A stretch of 5,705 bases of DNA from contig CAMFIY010000198.1 of NCBI GenBank assembly GCA_945952575.1, positions 1 through 5,705 on the forward strand, given 5' to 3'. Position numbers and translations under genes: made by a program. Of the stretch, positions 1 through 5,705 are shown piece after piece; the first letter of the stretch is position 1; each line of letters begins with the position of its first letter. The notes under the pieces were generated by a model that worked only from the letters and a program-made list of their open reading frames with translations, ran no database searches and was not told where the DNA came from. Origin of the DNA: an uncultured Leucobacter sp. Lineage in GTDB: Bacteria; Actinomycetota; Actinomycetes; Actinomycetales; Microbacteriaceae.

Positions 1-1199
1 GCAAGCTCTACGCCGAGATGTCGGGCCAGACCCGCTACCTCGCCGAGTGGTATCGCTACTACGGCGGCCTCGCCGACAAGGTCGAGGGTGCCGTGATCCC
101 GAGCGACAAACCCGGGATCTTCAACTTCACCCGCCACGAGCCCCTCGGTGTCATCGCGATGATCACTCCCTGGAACTCGCCGCTGCTGCTGCTGGCCTGG
201 AAGCTGCCGGCCGCGCTCGCGGCGGGCAACACCGTGGTCATCAAGCCGTCCGAGTTCACCTCGGCGTCGACGCTCGAGTTCGCCGAGCTCTTCGAGCGGG
301 CCGGGTTCCCTCCCGGGGTCGTCAACGTCGTGACCGGCATGGGGAGCACGGTCGGGGATCCGCTCGTCAGGCATCCGAAGATCGCGAAGATCGCCTTCAC
401 GGGATCGGACGCCGCGGGCGCCGCGATCAACGCCGCCGCGGCCTCCGACTTCAAGCGGGTCTCGCTCGAACTGGGCGGAAAATCCCCGAACATCGTCTTC
501 GAGGACGCAGACCTCGACGCCGCCGTCTCCGGAGTCGTCTCCGGCATCTTTGCCGCGTCGGGGCAGACCTGCATCGCAGGATCTCGGCTGCTCGTCCACG
601 AATCGATCCATGACGAGTTCGTGGAACGCCTGGTCGCGCTCGCGCGCACGGCGAAGATCGGCGATCCGATGCGGCCCGACACCCAGGTCGGGCCGGTGAC
701 GACGCGGGCTCAGTACCGGAAGGTGCTCGACTACATCGACATCGCGAAGAGCGAGGGCGCCCGGGTGGCGCTCGGCGGCGGCCCCTATCTCGGCGAGGGC
801 GGTGAGGGCGGGCAGACCGTGCAGCCCACCATCTTCGTCGATGTGGACAATCGGATGCGCATCGCGCAAGAGGAGGTCTTCGGGCCGGTGCTCTCCGTCA
901 TCCGCTTCCGGGACGAGGCCGATGCGATCCGCATCGCCAACGACATCCTCTACGGCCTCGCGGCCGGCGTATGGACGCAGGACATCGGTCGTGCGCTCCG
1001 GCTCTCGGAGGAGCTCGAGGCCGGCACGGTCTGGATCAACACCTATCGCGCGGTCAGCTTCACCTCGCCGTTCGGGGGCTACAAGCGCAGCGGCATCGGT
1101 CGCGAGAGCGGGATCGAGGCGATCCACGAGTACCTGCAGACGAAGTCGGTGTGGATCTCCAAAGAGCCCTACACGGGCAATCCCTTCGTGCTGCGCTGA
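1..1199 (+). CDS. Aldehyde dehydrogenase, NAD(P)+-dependent (5' partial)
   Basis: This is a cytoplasmic aldehyde dehydrogenase that would oxidise an aldehyde to its acid through a cysteine thiohemiacetal. The reading frame is open from base 3 (KLYAEMSGQTRYL), and the first two bases fit the end of the glycine codon usual before that lysine, so the gene enters from outside the window. The 398 residues seen, against about 490 for the family, mean roughly 90-100 N-terminal residues are missing. The ATG at 18 is internal. Visible signatures are TPWNSP with the catalytic-site Asn (174-176), KPSE of the cofactor site, LELGGKSPNIV with the general-base Glu (468-470), GQTCIAGSR with the nucleophilic Cys (570-572), EEVFGP (870-887) and a C-terminal PFGGYKRSGIGRE. 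The Glu in KPSE usually goes with NAD+ preference. All catalytic residues are intact. The substrate is unknown; the permease and gamma-glutamyl hydrolase downstream suggest an amine-derived aldehyde (inference). Confidence 0.95.
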   Translation, partial: KLYAEMSGQTRYLAEWYRYYGGLADKVEGAVIPSDKPGIFNFTRHEPLGVIAMITPWNSPLLLLAWKLPAALAAGNTVVIKPSEFTSASTLEFAELFERAGFPPGVVNVVTGMGSTVGDPLVRHPKIAKIAFTGSDAAGAAINAAAASDFKRVSLELGGKSPNIVFEDADLDAAVSGVVSGIFAASGQTCIAGSRLLVHESIHDEFVERLVALARTAKIGDPMRPDTQVGPVTTRAQYRKVLDYIDIAKSEGARVALGGGPYLGEGGEGGQTVQPTIFVDVDNRMRIAQEEVFGPVLSVIRFRDEADAIRIANDILYGLAAGVWTQDIGRALRLSEELEAGTVWINTYRAVSFTSPFGGYKRSGIGRESGIEAIHEYLQTKSVWISKEPYTGNPFVLR

Positions 1200-1240
1200 A
1201 CCGGCCGCGGCGCGGCGGAGTGGCGGATGCTTCTACTCGA

Positions 1241-1284
1241 GATCTCTATATTAAATACCGTGTTTCGTGTACGATATGAAATGC
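1241..1284 (+). promoter_or_regulatory. Candidate promoter/operator region ahead of the permease
   Basis: The 151-base gap between the dehydrogenase and the permease contains a sharply AT-richer stretch in otherwise very GC-rich DNA, which is typical of a promoter. TACGAT (1270-1275) is a possible -10 box, but no good -35 box lies 16-18 bases upstream (TATATT at 1247-1252 is the nearest). The palindrome TCGTGTACGA (1265-1274, arms TCGT/ACGA) sits on the -10 candidate, and a wider imperfect repeat TTTC...GAAA (1263-1266/1278-1281) surrounds it, as expected for a repressor site. The regulator is not in the window. The transcript would have a leader of roughly 70 bases before the permease start. 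The promoter and operator calls are inference. Confidence 0.35.
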
Positions 1285-1350
1285 GCACATCGATCGCCGG
1301 CCCCGGCGCCTGCGCGTCTTCTCAACGGTGAGCAGTAAAGGAACAACGAC

Positions 1351-2823
1351 ATGTCTCAAACGGATCTCGGCCTACCGACCGCCGGATCGTCCAAGCTGCG
1401 CGGCAATCTGGGCGTCGGAGGGATCAGCTTCATGGTCCTCGCGGCCGCCGCGCCCATGACCGTCATCGGCGGCCCGATGATCGTCGGCTTCTCCGTAGGC
1501 AACGGAGCCGGTCTGACCGCGATGTACATCTTCGCGACACTCGTGCTGCTCGCCTTCGTGGTCGGCTTCATCACCATGACCCCGTTCGTGCGCTACCCCG
1601 GCGCCTTCTACTCCTATGTCAAGGCCGGCATCGGCCAGCGGACCGGCACCTCCGCCGGCTACACGGCGCTGCTCTGCTACATCATGCTGCTGGCCGGCGT
1701 CTATCCGCTGTTCGGCACCGGCCTCGGCGGTCTCGTCGAAAGCTGGGGCGGGCCGACCCTCCCGTGGTATGTGTGGGCACTGGTCTGCTTCCTGCTCGTC
1801 AGCTGGCTGGGCTACCGGAACATCGAGATCTCGGGGAAGATCCTCTCGGTCCTGCTCATCGCCGAGGTACTCATCGTGATCGTCTTCGACGTCGTGGTCT
1901 TCGCGCAGGGCGGCGGCAAGGACGGGATCACGACCGCGCCCTTCACCCCGTCCGTCATCTTCTCCGGCGCTCCCGGCAACGCGATGATCTTCGCGCTGAT
2001 CAGCTTCCTCGGGATCGAGGCCACCGCGATCTTCCGCAGCGAGGCCCGCGATCCCGACCGCACCGTCCCGAGGGCGATGATCATCTCGCTCGTCGGCATC
2101 GGCCTCTTCTACTCGATCAGCTGCTGGGCGATCACCTCTGCCGCGGGCAACGACATCCAGGCGCAGGCGACCGAGGATCCAACCCTCTTCTTCACGTTGG
2201 CGCATCAGTTCCTCGGCCAGGTCGGTCACGACATCGCCAACGTGATGTTCGTCACCAGTGCGGGAGCGGCGGCCCTCACCTTCCACAACATCTCGGCGCG
2301 ATACACCTTCACCCTGGCCAATCGCAAGCTGCTGCCCGCCTTCCTCGGCCAGGCGCACCGCAAGCACGGCTCGCCCCACTCCTCCTCGATCGTCATCTCG
2401 GTGCTGATGGTGGTGTTCGTGCTCTTCTCCGAGCTGACTCACCTGGATCCGATCCTCGAGTACTACACCTGGACCGCGGCCCTCGGCACCTTCGCCTACG
2501 GCGTCCTGCTCCTGAGCACGAGCATCGCCGTGCTCGTGTCCTTCCCCCGCAATCGCCAGGTCATCACGAGCCCCACCAAGTCGATCGTCATGCCCGTGCT
2601 GGCGACGATCGGCATGATCGTCGTCATGATCCTGATGTTCTCGAACATCGGGTTGCTGGTCGGCACGAATCAGATCGCGATGGTCATCATCCTCGGCCTG
2701 CTCGTGATCGCGGTGATCTCGGGACCGATCGTCATCCCCGTGCTCGGGTCGCGACTCCCGGCGGACGACACATCGGCCATCCGGGTGATCCCGGGCGAGC
2801 CGCTGCCGTTCGAAAACGAGTAG
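1351..2823 (+). CDS. APC-superfamily amino acid/polyamine permease
   Basis: This is a 490-residue inner-membrane secondary transporter of the amino acid-polyamine-organocation superfamily, probably importing an amino acid, amine or related compound by cation symport or exchange. Hydrophobic stretches allow about 12 helices, roughly at residues 25-48, 54-77, 102-127, 138-156, 162-185, 210-228, 242-265, 293-312, 344-362, 374-397, 411-431 and 440-465. The family signature is clear: FLGIEA (219-224) in the sixth helix, followed by the cytoplasmic SEARDPDRTVPRA (230-242). Length and topology are normal, and the tail is short and polar (PGEPLPFENE). The start is supported by AAAGGAA at 1337-1343, seven bases upstream. 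The candidate promoter lies in the preceding gap, and the gamma-glutamyl hydrolase begins 49 bases downstream, probably in the same transcript. The family call is secure; the substrate is not readable, and the neighbouring hydrolase only hints at an amine or gamma-glutamyl compound. Confidence 0.93.
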   Translation: MSQTDLGLPTAGSSKLRGNLGVGGISFMVLAAAAPMTVIGGPMIVGFSVGNGAGLTAMYIFATLVLLAFVVGFITMTPFVRYPGAFYSYVKAGIGQRTGTSAGYTALLCYIMLLAGVYPLFGTGLGGLVESWGGPTLPWYVWALVCFLLVSWLGYRNIEISGKILSVLLIAEVLIVIVFDVVVFAQGGGKDGITTAPFTPSVIFSGAPGNAMIFALISFLGIEATAIFRSEARDPDRTVPRAMIISLVGIGLFYSISCWAITSAAGNDIQAQATEDPTLFFTLAHQFLGQVGHDIANVMFVTSAGAAALTFHNISARYTFTLANRKLLPAFLGQAHRKHGSPHSSSIVISVLMVVFVLFSELTHLDPILEYYTWTAALGTFAYGVLLLSTSIAVLVSFPRNRQVITSPTKSIVMPVLATIGMIVVMILMFSNIGLLVGTNQIAMVIILGLLVIAVISGPIVIPVLGSRLPADDTSAIRVIPGEPLPFENE

Positions 2824-2872
2824 CCGCCGAACCCGGACGCCGAACACCCGATCATCGAACAGGAGCACACCG

Positions 2873-3631
2873 ATGCGCGGATCCCTCCCCTCGCAGCAGA
2901 CCCCGCCGCCGACGGTCTACGTCAGCACCTGGCGGAAGCGGCTCCTCCTCGAGCCGTACGGTTCCTTCGAGATGGATGCCGCGCTCACCGACTACCCGGC
3001 CCGCGTGCAGCGGGCCGGGGCGGTCGCGCTCCAGATGCCGCGCGACCTGCCCGGACGCGCCGGGCAGATCCTCGAGGGAGCGGACGCGCTCGTGATGGTC
3101 GGCGGAGACGACGTCGACCCTGCCGTCTACGGTCAGGAGAACCGGGGGAGCGGGCGCACCGATCCCGAGGCCGATGCGTTCGATGTCGCGCTCATCGCCG
3201 AGGCGCACCGCCGATCCCTCCCCCTCTTCGCCATCTGCCGCGGCCACCAGCTGCTCAACGTGGCGCTCGGCGGCACGCTTCTTCAAGACATCCCGCAGGA
3301 CCGGATCCGGCACTCGGCGGGGCGGAGCGAGACGGGCGAGGAGATCGCACCGGAGCACGAGGTGAGCGTCACGCCCGACAGCCGGGTGCTGGGACCGGTC
3401 CTCGCGGGGGCCGGGCTGGGGCCCTCGATCCGGGTCAACTCTCTGCATCACCAGGCGGTGGACATCTGCGCACCCGGACTGCGCGTCTCGGCTCGCGCCG
3501 AGGACGGGACGGTGGAGGGGTTGGAATCGATCGATCCGGACTGGCTCGTGCTGAGCGTGCAGTGGCATCCCGAGAAGATGGAGGAGCATCAGTTCCTCTT
3601 CGACTGGTTCGTCGGACGGCTCCGACGATGA
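2873..3631 (+). CDS. Gamma-glutamyl-gamma-aminobutyrate hydrolase-like (peptidase C26, PuuD-type)
   Basis: This is a 252-residue class I glutamine amidotransferase-fold hydrolase. The best known member, PuuD of the putrescine pathway, splits gamma-glutamyl-GABA into glutamate and GABA in the cytoplasm. The sequence shows GGDDVDPAVYG (77-87) near the substrate pocket, the nucleophile elbow FAICRGHQLLN with Cys122, the region NSLHHQAVD (189-197), and SVQWHPE carrying the remaining triad residues His232 and Glu234. The full triad and near-typical length (about 250) indicate an active enzyme. No synthetase or ligase domain is fused to it, so it is a stand-alone hydrolase. The ATG at 2873 has AGGAG at 2861-2865, seven bases upstream. 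It follows the permease by 49 bases, consistent with one transcript. In the Puu pathway a gamma-glutamyl ligase (PuuA) and an oxidase (PuuB) are also needed. Neither is in the window, so the exact gamma-glutamyl substrate is open. Confidence 0.88.
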   Translation: MRGSLPSQQTPPPTVYVSTWRKRLLLEPYGSFEMDAALTDYPARVQRAGAVALQMPRDLPGRAGQILEGADALVMVGGDDVDPAVYGQENRGSGRTDPEADAFDVALIAEAHRRSLPLFAICRGHQLLNVALGGTLLQDIPQDRIRHSAGRSETGEEIAPEHEVSVTPDSRVLGPVLAGAGLGPSIRVNSLHHQAVDICAPGLRVSARAEDGTVEGLESIDPDWLVLSVQWHPEKMEEHQFLFDWFVGRLRR

Positions 3632-3721
3632 CCCGGCCCGACCCGTGCCGCACCGCATCCCAGCAGCTGTTCGGGATCCAACCGCCCGCCCCGGAACCGC
3701 ACATCCACGGCAGGCACACAC

Positions 3722-3730
3722 GAGAGGAAG
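3722..3730 (+). promoter_or_regulatory. Ribosome binding site deciding the hydratase start
   Basis: GAGAGGAAG lies just upstream of the ATG at 3735. It favours this start over the in-frame GTG at 3645, whose extra 30 residues (MPHRIPAAVRDP...) are low-complexity and unlike the family N-terminus. Confidence 0.75.
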
Positions 3731-3734
3731 CATC

Positions 3735-4283
3735 ATGAGCGACCGGCCCCCCGAGACGTCGCAGTTCACCGGCAGATTCTTCGAGGACTTCACCGTCGGA
3801 GACATCTACTACCATCCGTTCGGCAAGACGGTCACCGACACCGACAACCAGCTCTTCACGCTCACGACCCAGAACGTCGCGAAGACCCACGTCGACGAGA
3901 ACTTCGCCGCGCAGACCGAATACGGCAAACCGCTGATGAACTCGACCTTCTCGCTGGCGCTCGTCACCGGCCAGTCCACCATCGACCTGTCCTTCAACGT
4001 GTATGCGAACCTGGGCTGGGATCGGGTGCGGATGCCGAACCCGGTCTTCGCCGGGGACACCGTCTACTCCCGATCCAAGGTGCTCGCCGCGCGCGAATCG
4101 AACTCGAAGCCGTCGGTCGGCATCGTCACCGTCGCCACCGAGGGCTACAACCAGCACGGCGCGATCGTGGTGAGCTACGAGCGCAGCTTCATGGTCTACC
4201 GGCGGGGGCACGGCCCCCGGCTCGAGAGCAGCCGTCCCGACGAGTCGTCGCTGCCCGAGGCCCGGGACGGAGGCGGCGCGTGA
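3735..4283 (+). CDS. MaoC-like hot-dog enoyl-CoA hydratase (itaconyl/mesaconyl-CoA hydratase-like)
   Basis: This 182-residue protein would be a cytoplasmic hot-dog-fold hydratase acting on an unsaturated acyl-CoA. Visible conserved parts are GRFFEDFTVGD (13-23), VTDTDNQLFT (33-42), the active-site region QNVAKTHVDENFAAQ with His52, GKPLMNSTFSLALVTG (64-79), NLGWDRVRMPNPVFAGD (92-108) and GIVTVATEGYNQ (129-140). From memory these resemble the MaoC-type hydratases of itaconate and mesaconate pathways, such as the group containing M. tuberculosis Rv2499c. Classical R-specific hydratases use Asp-x4-His; here Asn47 stands in the Asp place, which may be a subfamily trait. The polar tail after about residue 157 looks disordered. 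The stop overlaps the next start (GTGA, 4280-4283), and the lyase and CoA-transferase follow directly, supporting a CoA-thioester role. A 103-base non-coding gap separates it from the upstream hydrolase. The family is secure; the substrate is inferred. Confidence 0.87.
   Translation: MSDRPPETSQFTGRFFEDFTVGDIYYHPFGKTVTDTDNQLFTLTTQNVAKTHVDENFAAQTEYGKPLMNSTFSLALVTGQSTIDLSFNVYANLGWDRVRMPNPVFAGDTVYSRSKVLAARESNSKPSVGIVTVATEGYNQHGAIVVSYERSFMVYRRGHGPRLESSRPDESSLPEARDGGGA
4269..4273 (+). promoter_or_regulatory. Ribosome binding site for the GTG-started lyase
   Basis: GGAGG lies inside the end of the hydratase gene, six bases before the GTG at 4280. It supports this non-ATG start, which overlaps the hydratase stop codon by four bases and begins the conserved N-terminus (LFGPGSRPDRF). 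Confidence 0.75.
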
Positions 4284-5113
4284 GCGAGACGCACGCCGCC
4301 TCCTATCTCTTCGGGCCCGGCAGCCGCCCGGATCGGTTCGCGAAGGCCGTCGCCGCGGGCGCCGACCGGGTGATCCTCGATCTCGAGGACGCGGTGGCGG
4401 CGGAGGAGAAGGCGGACGCACGTGCGGCGGTGCGCCGTGCGCTGGCCGAGGGGCTGGATGCCCCGGTGCTGGTCCGGCTCAACGCCGTCGATTCCCCCTG
4501 GTTCGCGGACGACCTGCGCGCGCTGGCCGAGGCGGTGGAGCGCGGACGCACGGGCCTGGCGGGCGTCGTGATCCCGAAGCTCGAATCGGAGGCCCAGATC
4601 GCGCGCGTGCGCGAGACGCTGCCCGCGGACGATCAGTACGAGATCATCGGTCTGATCGAGAGCGCACTCGGCGTGCAACGGGTCGAGCGCCTCGTCGAGG
4701 CCGGGGTCTCGCGCCTCGCCGTCGGCGCCGTCGATCTGAGCGTCGACATCGGCGGCGAGGTCCAGTCCCCGCTGCTGGACGCGGTCTACGCGCGCATCGT
4801 GCTGGCCTCCCGCGCCGCCCGGATCGCCCCGCCGCTCGCCTCGCCGCCGCTCGAGCTGCGGGACGCGGAGGGCATCGAGACCGCTGCGCGCCGACTCGCC
4901 TCGATGGGGGTGACCGGCCAGCTGTGCATCCATCCGGCGCAGGTGGATCCGATCCACCGCGGCTTCGCGCCCTCGTCCGAGCAGATCGCGTGGGCCCGCC
5001 GCGTGCTCGGCTCGGTCGGCGGATCCGTGCAGGTCGACGGTCAGATGGTCGACAAGCCGGTCCGGGATCGAGCCGAGCGGATCCTCGCCCTGGCCGAGAG
5101 GAGCGCCGCATGA
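4280..5113 (+). CDS. HpcH/HpaI-CitE family beta-hydroxyacyl-CoA lyase (citramalyl/malyl-CoA lyase-like)
   Basis: This 277-residue TIM-barrel enzyme of the CitE-like group cleaves a beta-hydroxyacyl-CoA (citryl, malyl, citramalyl or methylmalyl type) into an acyl-CoA and an oxo-acid, using Mg2+. Motifs in order are LFGPGSRPDRFAKA (10-23), GADRVILDLEDAV (27-39), the substrate arginine in LVRLN (Arg66), VVIPKLES (96-103), LIESALGV with metal ligand Glu127, GAVDLSVDIG with metal ligand Asp152, and CIHPAQVDPIHRGFAPS (216-232). Its length matches stand-alone CitE-like lyases rather than longer malate synthases, and no citrate lyase alpha or gamma subunit genes are nearby, so a true citrate lyase role is unlikely. 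It starts with GTG, overlaps the hydratase by four bases and overlaps the CoA-transferase by four bases (ATGA, 5110-5113). The context favours cleavage of a C5-type hydroxyacyl-CoA. Some relatives act as thioesterases or malate synthases instead. Confidence 0.9.
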   Translation: MSETHAASYLFGPGSRPDRFAKAVAAGADRVILDLEDAVAAEEKADARAAVRRALAEGLDAPVLVRLNAVDSPWFADDLRALAEAVERGRTGLAGVVIPKLESEAQIARVRETLPADDQYEIIGLIESALGVQRVERLVEAGVSRLAVGAVDLSVDIGGEVQSPLLDAVYARIVLASRAARIAPPLASPPLELRDAEGIETAARRLASMGVTGQLCIHPAQVDPIHRGFAPSSEQIAWARRVLGSVGGSVQVDGQMVDKPVRDRAERILALAERSAA

Positions 5114-5659
5114 GCGATCTTCCGCTGGAGGGCATCACCGTCGTCGCGATCGAGCAGGCCGTCGCCGCCCCGTTCGCCACCCGACAGCTCGCCGACCTCG
5201 GCGCCCGAGTCATCAAGATCGAGCGCGCCGCCGGCGACTTCGCGCGCGGCTACGACACCCGGGTGCACGGGCAGGCCAGCTACTTCGTCTGGCTCAACCG
5301 ATCCAAGGAGAGCGTCGTGCTCGACCTGAAGGATGCCTCTGATCTCGCACTCGTCCGCAAGCTGATCGCGAACGCCGACGTGTTCGTGCAGAACCTGGCT
5401 CCGGGTGCGGCGGAGAAGCTCGGCCTCGGAGCCGAGGAGCTGCAGCGCGACCACCCGGAGCTGATCCACGTCGGCATCAGCGGCTACGGGCGCGGGGGCC
5501 CCATGGAGCAGAAGAAGGCCTACGATCTGCTGATCCAGTGCGAGAGCGGACTGCTCTCGGTCACCGGCACGGCGGATCAGGAATGCAAGGTCGGCATCTC
5601 GATCGCCGACATCGCCTCCGGCATGTATGCGTACACGGGTGTGCTCACCGCACTCATCC
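5110..5659 (+). CDS. CaiB/BaiF (class III) CoA-transferase, 3' partial
   Basis: This is the N-terminal half of a family III CoA-transferase, a cytoplasmic enzyme that moves CoA between carboxylic acids through an enzyme-aspartyl intermediate. The 183 genomic residues, of a usual 380-400, include the opening LEGITVVAIEQAVAAPFATR (6-25), ADLGARVIKIERAAGDFAR (28-46), NRSKESVVLDLKD (63-75), NADVFVQNLAPGAAEKLGL (88-106), HVGISGYGRGGP (120-131) and AYDLLIQCESGL (137-148) with the expected catalytic Asp139. The ATG has AGGAG at 5099-5103, six bases upstream, and overlaps the lyase stop by four bases. Genomic sequence ends at 5659. The frame stays open into sequencing adapter to 5705 and adds a false tail, PVSYTHLRAHETLMN. 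With the hydratase and lyase it would activate the free acid to its CoA ester; succinyl-CoA or acetyl-CoA as donor is a guess. Confidence 0.92.
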
Positions 5660-5705
5660 CTGTCTCTTATACACATCTCCGAGCCCACGAGACGCTCATG
5701 AATCT
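5660..5705 (+). other. Illumina Nextera adapter contamination (not genomic)
   Basis: The 19-base Tn5 mosaic end CTGTCTCTTATACACATCT (5660-5678) is followed by the read-2 adapter CCGAGCCCACGAGAC (5679-5693), an 8-base index GCTCATGA (5694-5701) and ATCT (5702-5705), the start of the P7 flow-cell sequence. This is the order found when a read runs through a short tagmented insert. From memory the index matches Nextera XT i7 N714. The stretch is assembly contamination at a contig end and should be trimmed. It is not a Tn5 or IS50 insertion. Confidence 0.99.

Noticed and set aside
18..1199. Aldehyde dehydrogenase as a complete gene starting at ATG 18
   Set aside because: The family sequence continues upstream of this Met to the window edge, and the N-terminal part of the cofactor domain would be missing.
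1200..1222. Rho-independent terminator after the aldehyde dehydrogenase
   Set aside because: The stretch is GC-rich with short self-complementary parts (GCCGCGGC) but has no clear stem-loop followed by a T-run.
1372..2868. Long minus-strand open frame (498 residues) opposite the permease
   Set aside because: Its composition is extremely rich in Arg, Asp, Glu, Gly and His, as expected from the antisense of a GC-rich membrane protein gene. The + strand frame has clear APC motifs and a ribosome site.
1764..3095. Plus-strand open frame (443 residues) across permease and hydrolase
   Set aside because: It is an out-of-frame reading of two well-supported genes, with Arg/His/Pro-rich low-complexity sequence and no recognisable domain.
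3645..3734. Earlier GTG start for the hydratase at 3645
   Set aside because: The added residues do not resemble the family, and a strong ribosome site lies just before the ATG at 3735.
5660..5678. Tn5/IS50 mosaic end as a sign of a transposon
   Set aside because: It is followed directly by Nextera read-2 adapter, an index and P7 sequence, with no transposon genes or target duplication. It is a library artefact.
5041..5688. Minus-strand reading frame beginning MGSEMCIRDR
   Set aside because: Its first residues are the adapter read in reverse, and the remainder is antisense to the CoA-transferase and the end of the lyase gene. It is not a gene.

Overview
The window is a 5.7 kb piece of a high-GC bacterial chromosome or large replicon. 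By eye, third codon positions are almost all G or C, and genes are tightly packed with 4-base stop/start overlaps and clear Shine-Dalgarno sites. This codon style and the protein types fit an actinomycete, perhaps a Microbacteriaceae-like one. That placement is an inference from composition, not from a marker gene. All six genes lie on the + strand, and both outer genes are incomplete.

Layout: the window opens inside an NAD(P)+ aldehyde dehydrogenase (1-1199, N-terminus missing). A 151-base gap follows that holds an AT-rich, promoter-like patch and a small palindrome (about 1241-1284). Next come a 12-helix APC-family amino acid/polyamine permease (1351-2823), a class I glutamine amidotransferase-type gamma-glutamyl hydrolase resembling PuuD (2873-3631), a MaoC-like hot-dog enoyl-CoA hydratase (3735-4283), a CitE/HpcH-type beta-hydroxyacyl-CoA lyase (4280-5113) and the first half of a CaiB/BaiF (class III) CoA-transferase (5110-5659). 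The last three genes are joined by GTGA and ATGA overlaps and are probably translated as a coupled unit.

How they may work together (inference): the first half looks like uptake and gamma-glutamyl-type breakdown of an amine or amino-acid derivative, with permease, gamma-glutamyl amide hydrolase and aldehyde dehydrogenase. The second half is a CoA-transferase, hydratase and lyase set of the kind known from itaconate, mesaconate and citramalate breakdown. There an acid is loaded onto CoA, hydrated across a double bond and cleaved to acetyl-CoA plus an oxo-acid. One catabolic operon may take a single amine-derived compound through both modules, but the substrate cannot be read from the sequence.

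The last 46 bases (5660-5705) are not genomic. They are the Illumina Nextera/Tn5 mosaic end, read-2 adapter, an 8-base index and the start of the P7 sequence, left at the end of a draft contig. Any protein predicted across this junction has a false C-terminus, and the reverse-strand reading of the adapter makes a false N-terminus. No RNA genes, CRISPR arrays, genuine mobile elements or convincing terminators were seen. Outside the 151-base (1200-1350), 49-base (2824-2872) and 103-base (3632-3734) gaps, the genomic sequence is all coding.
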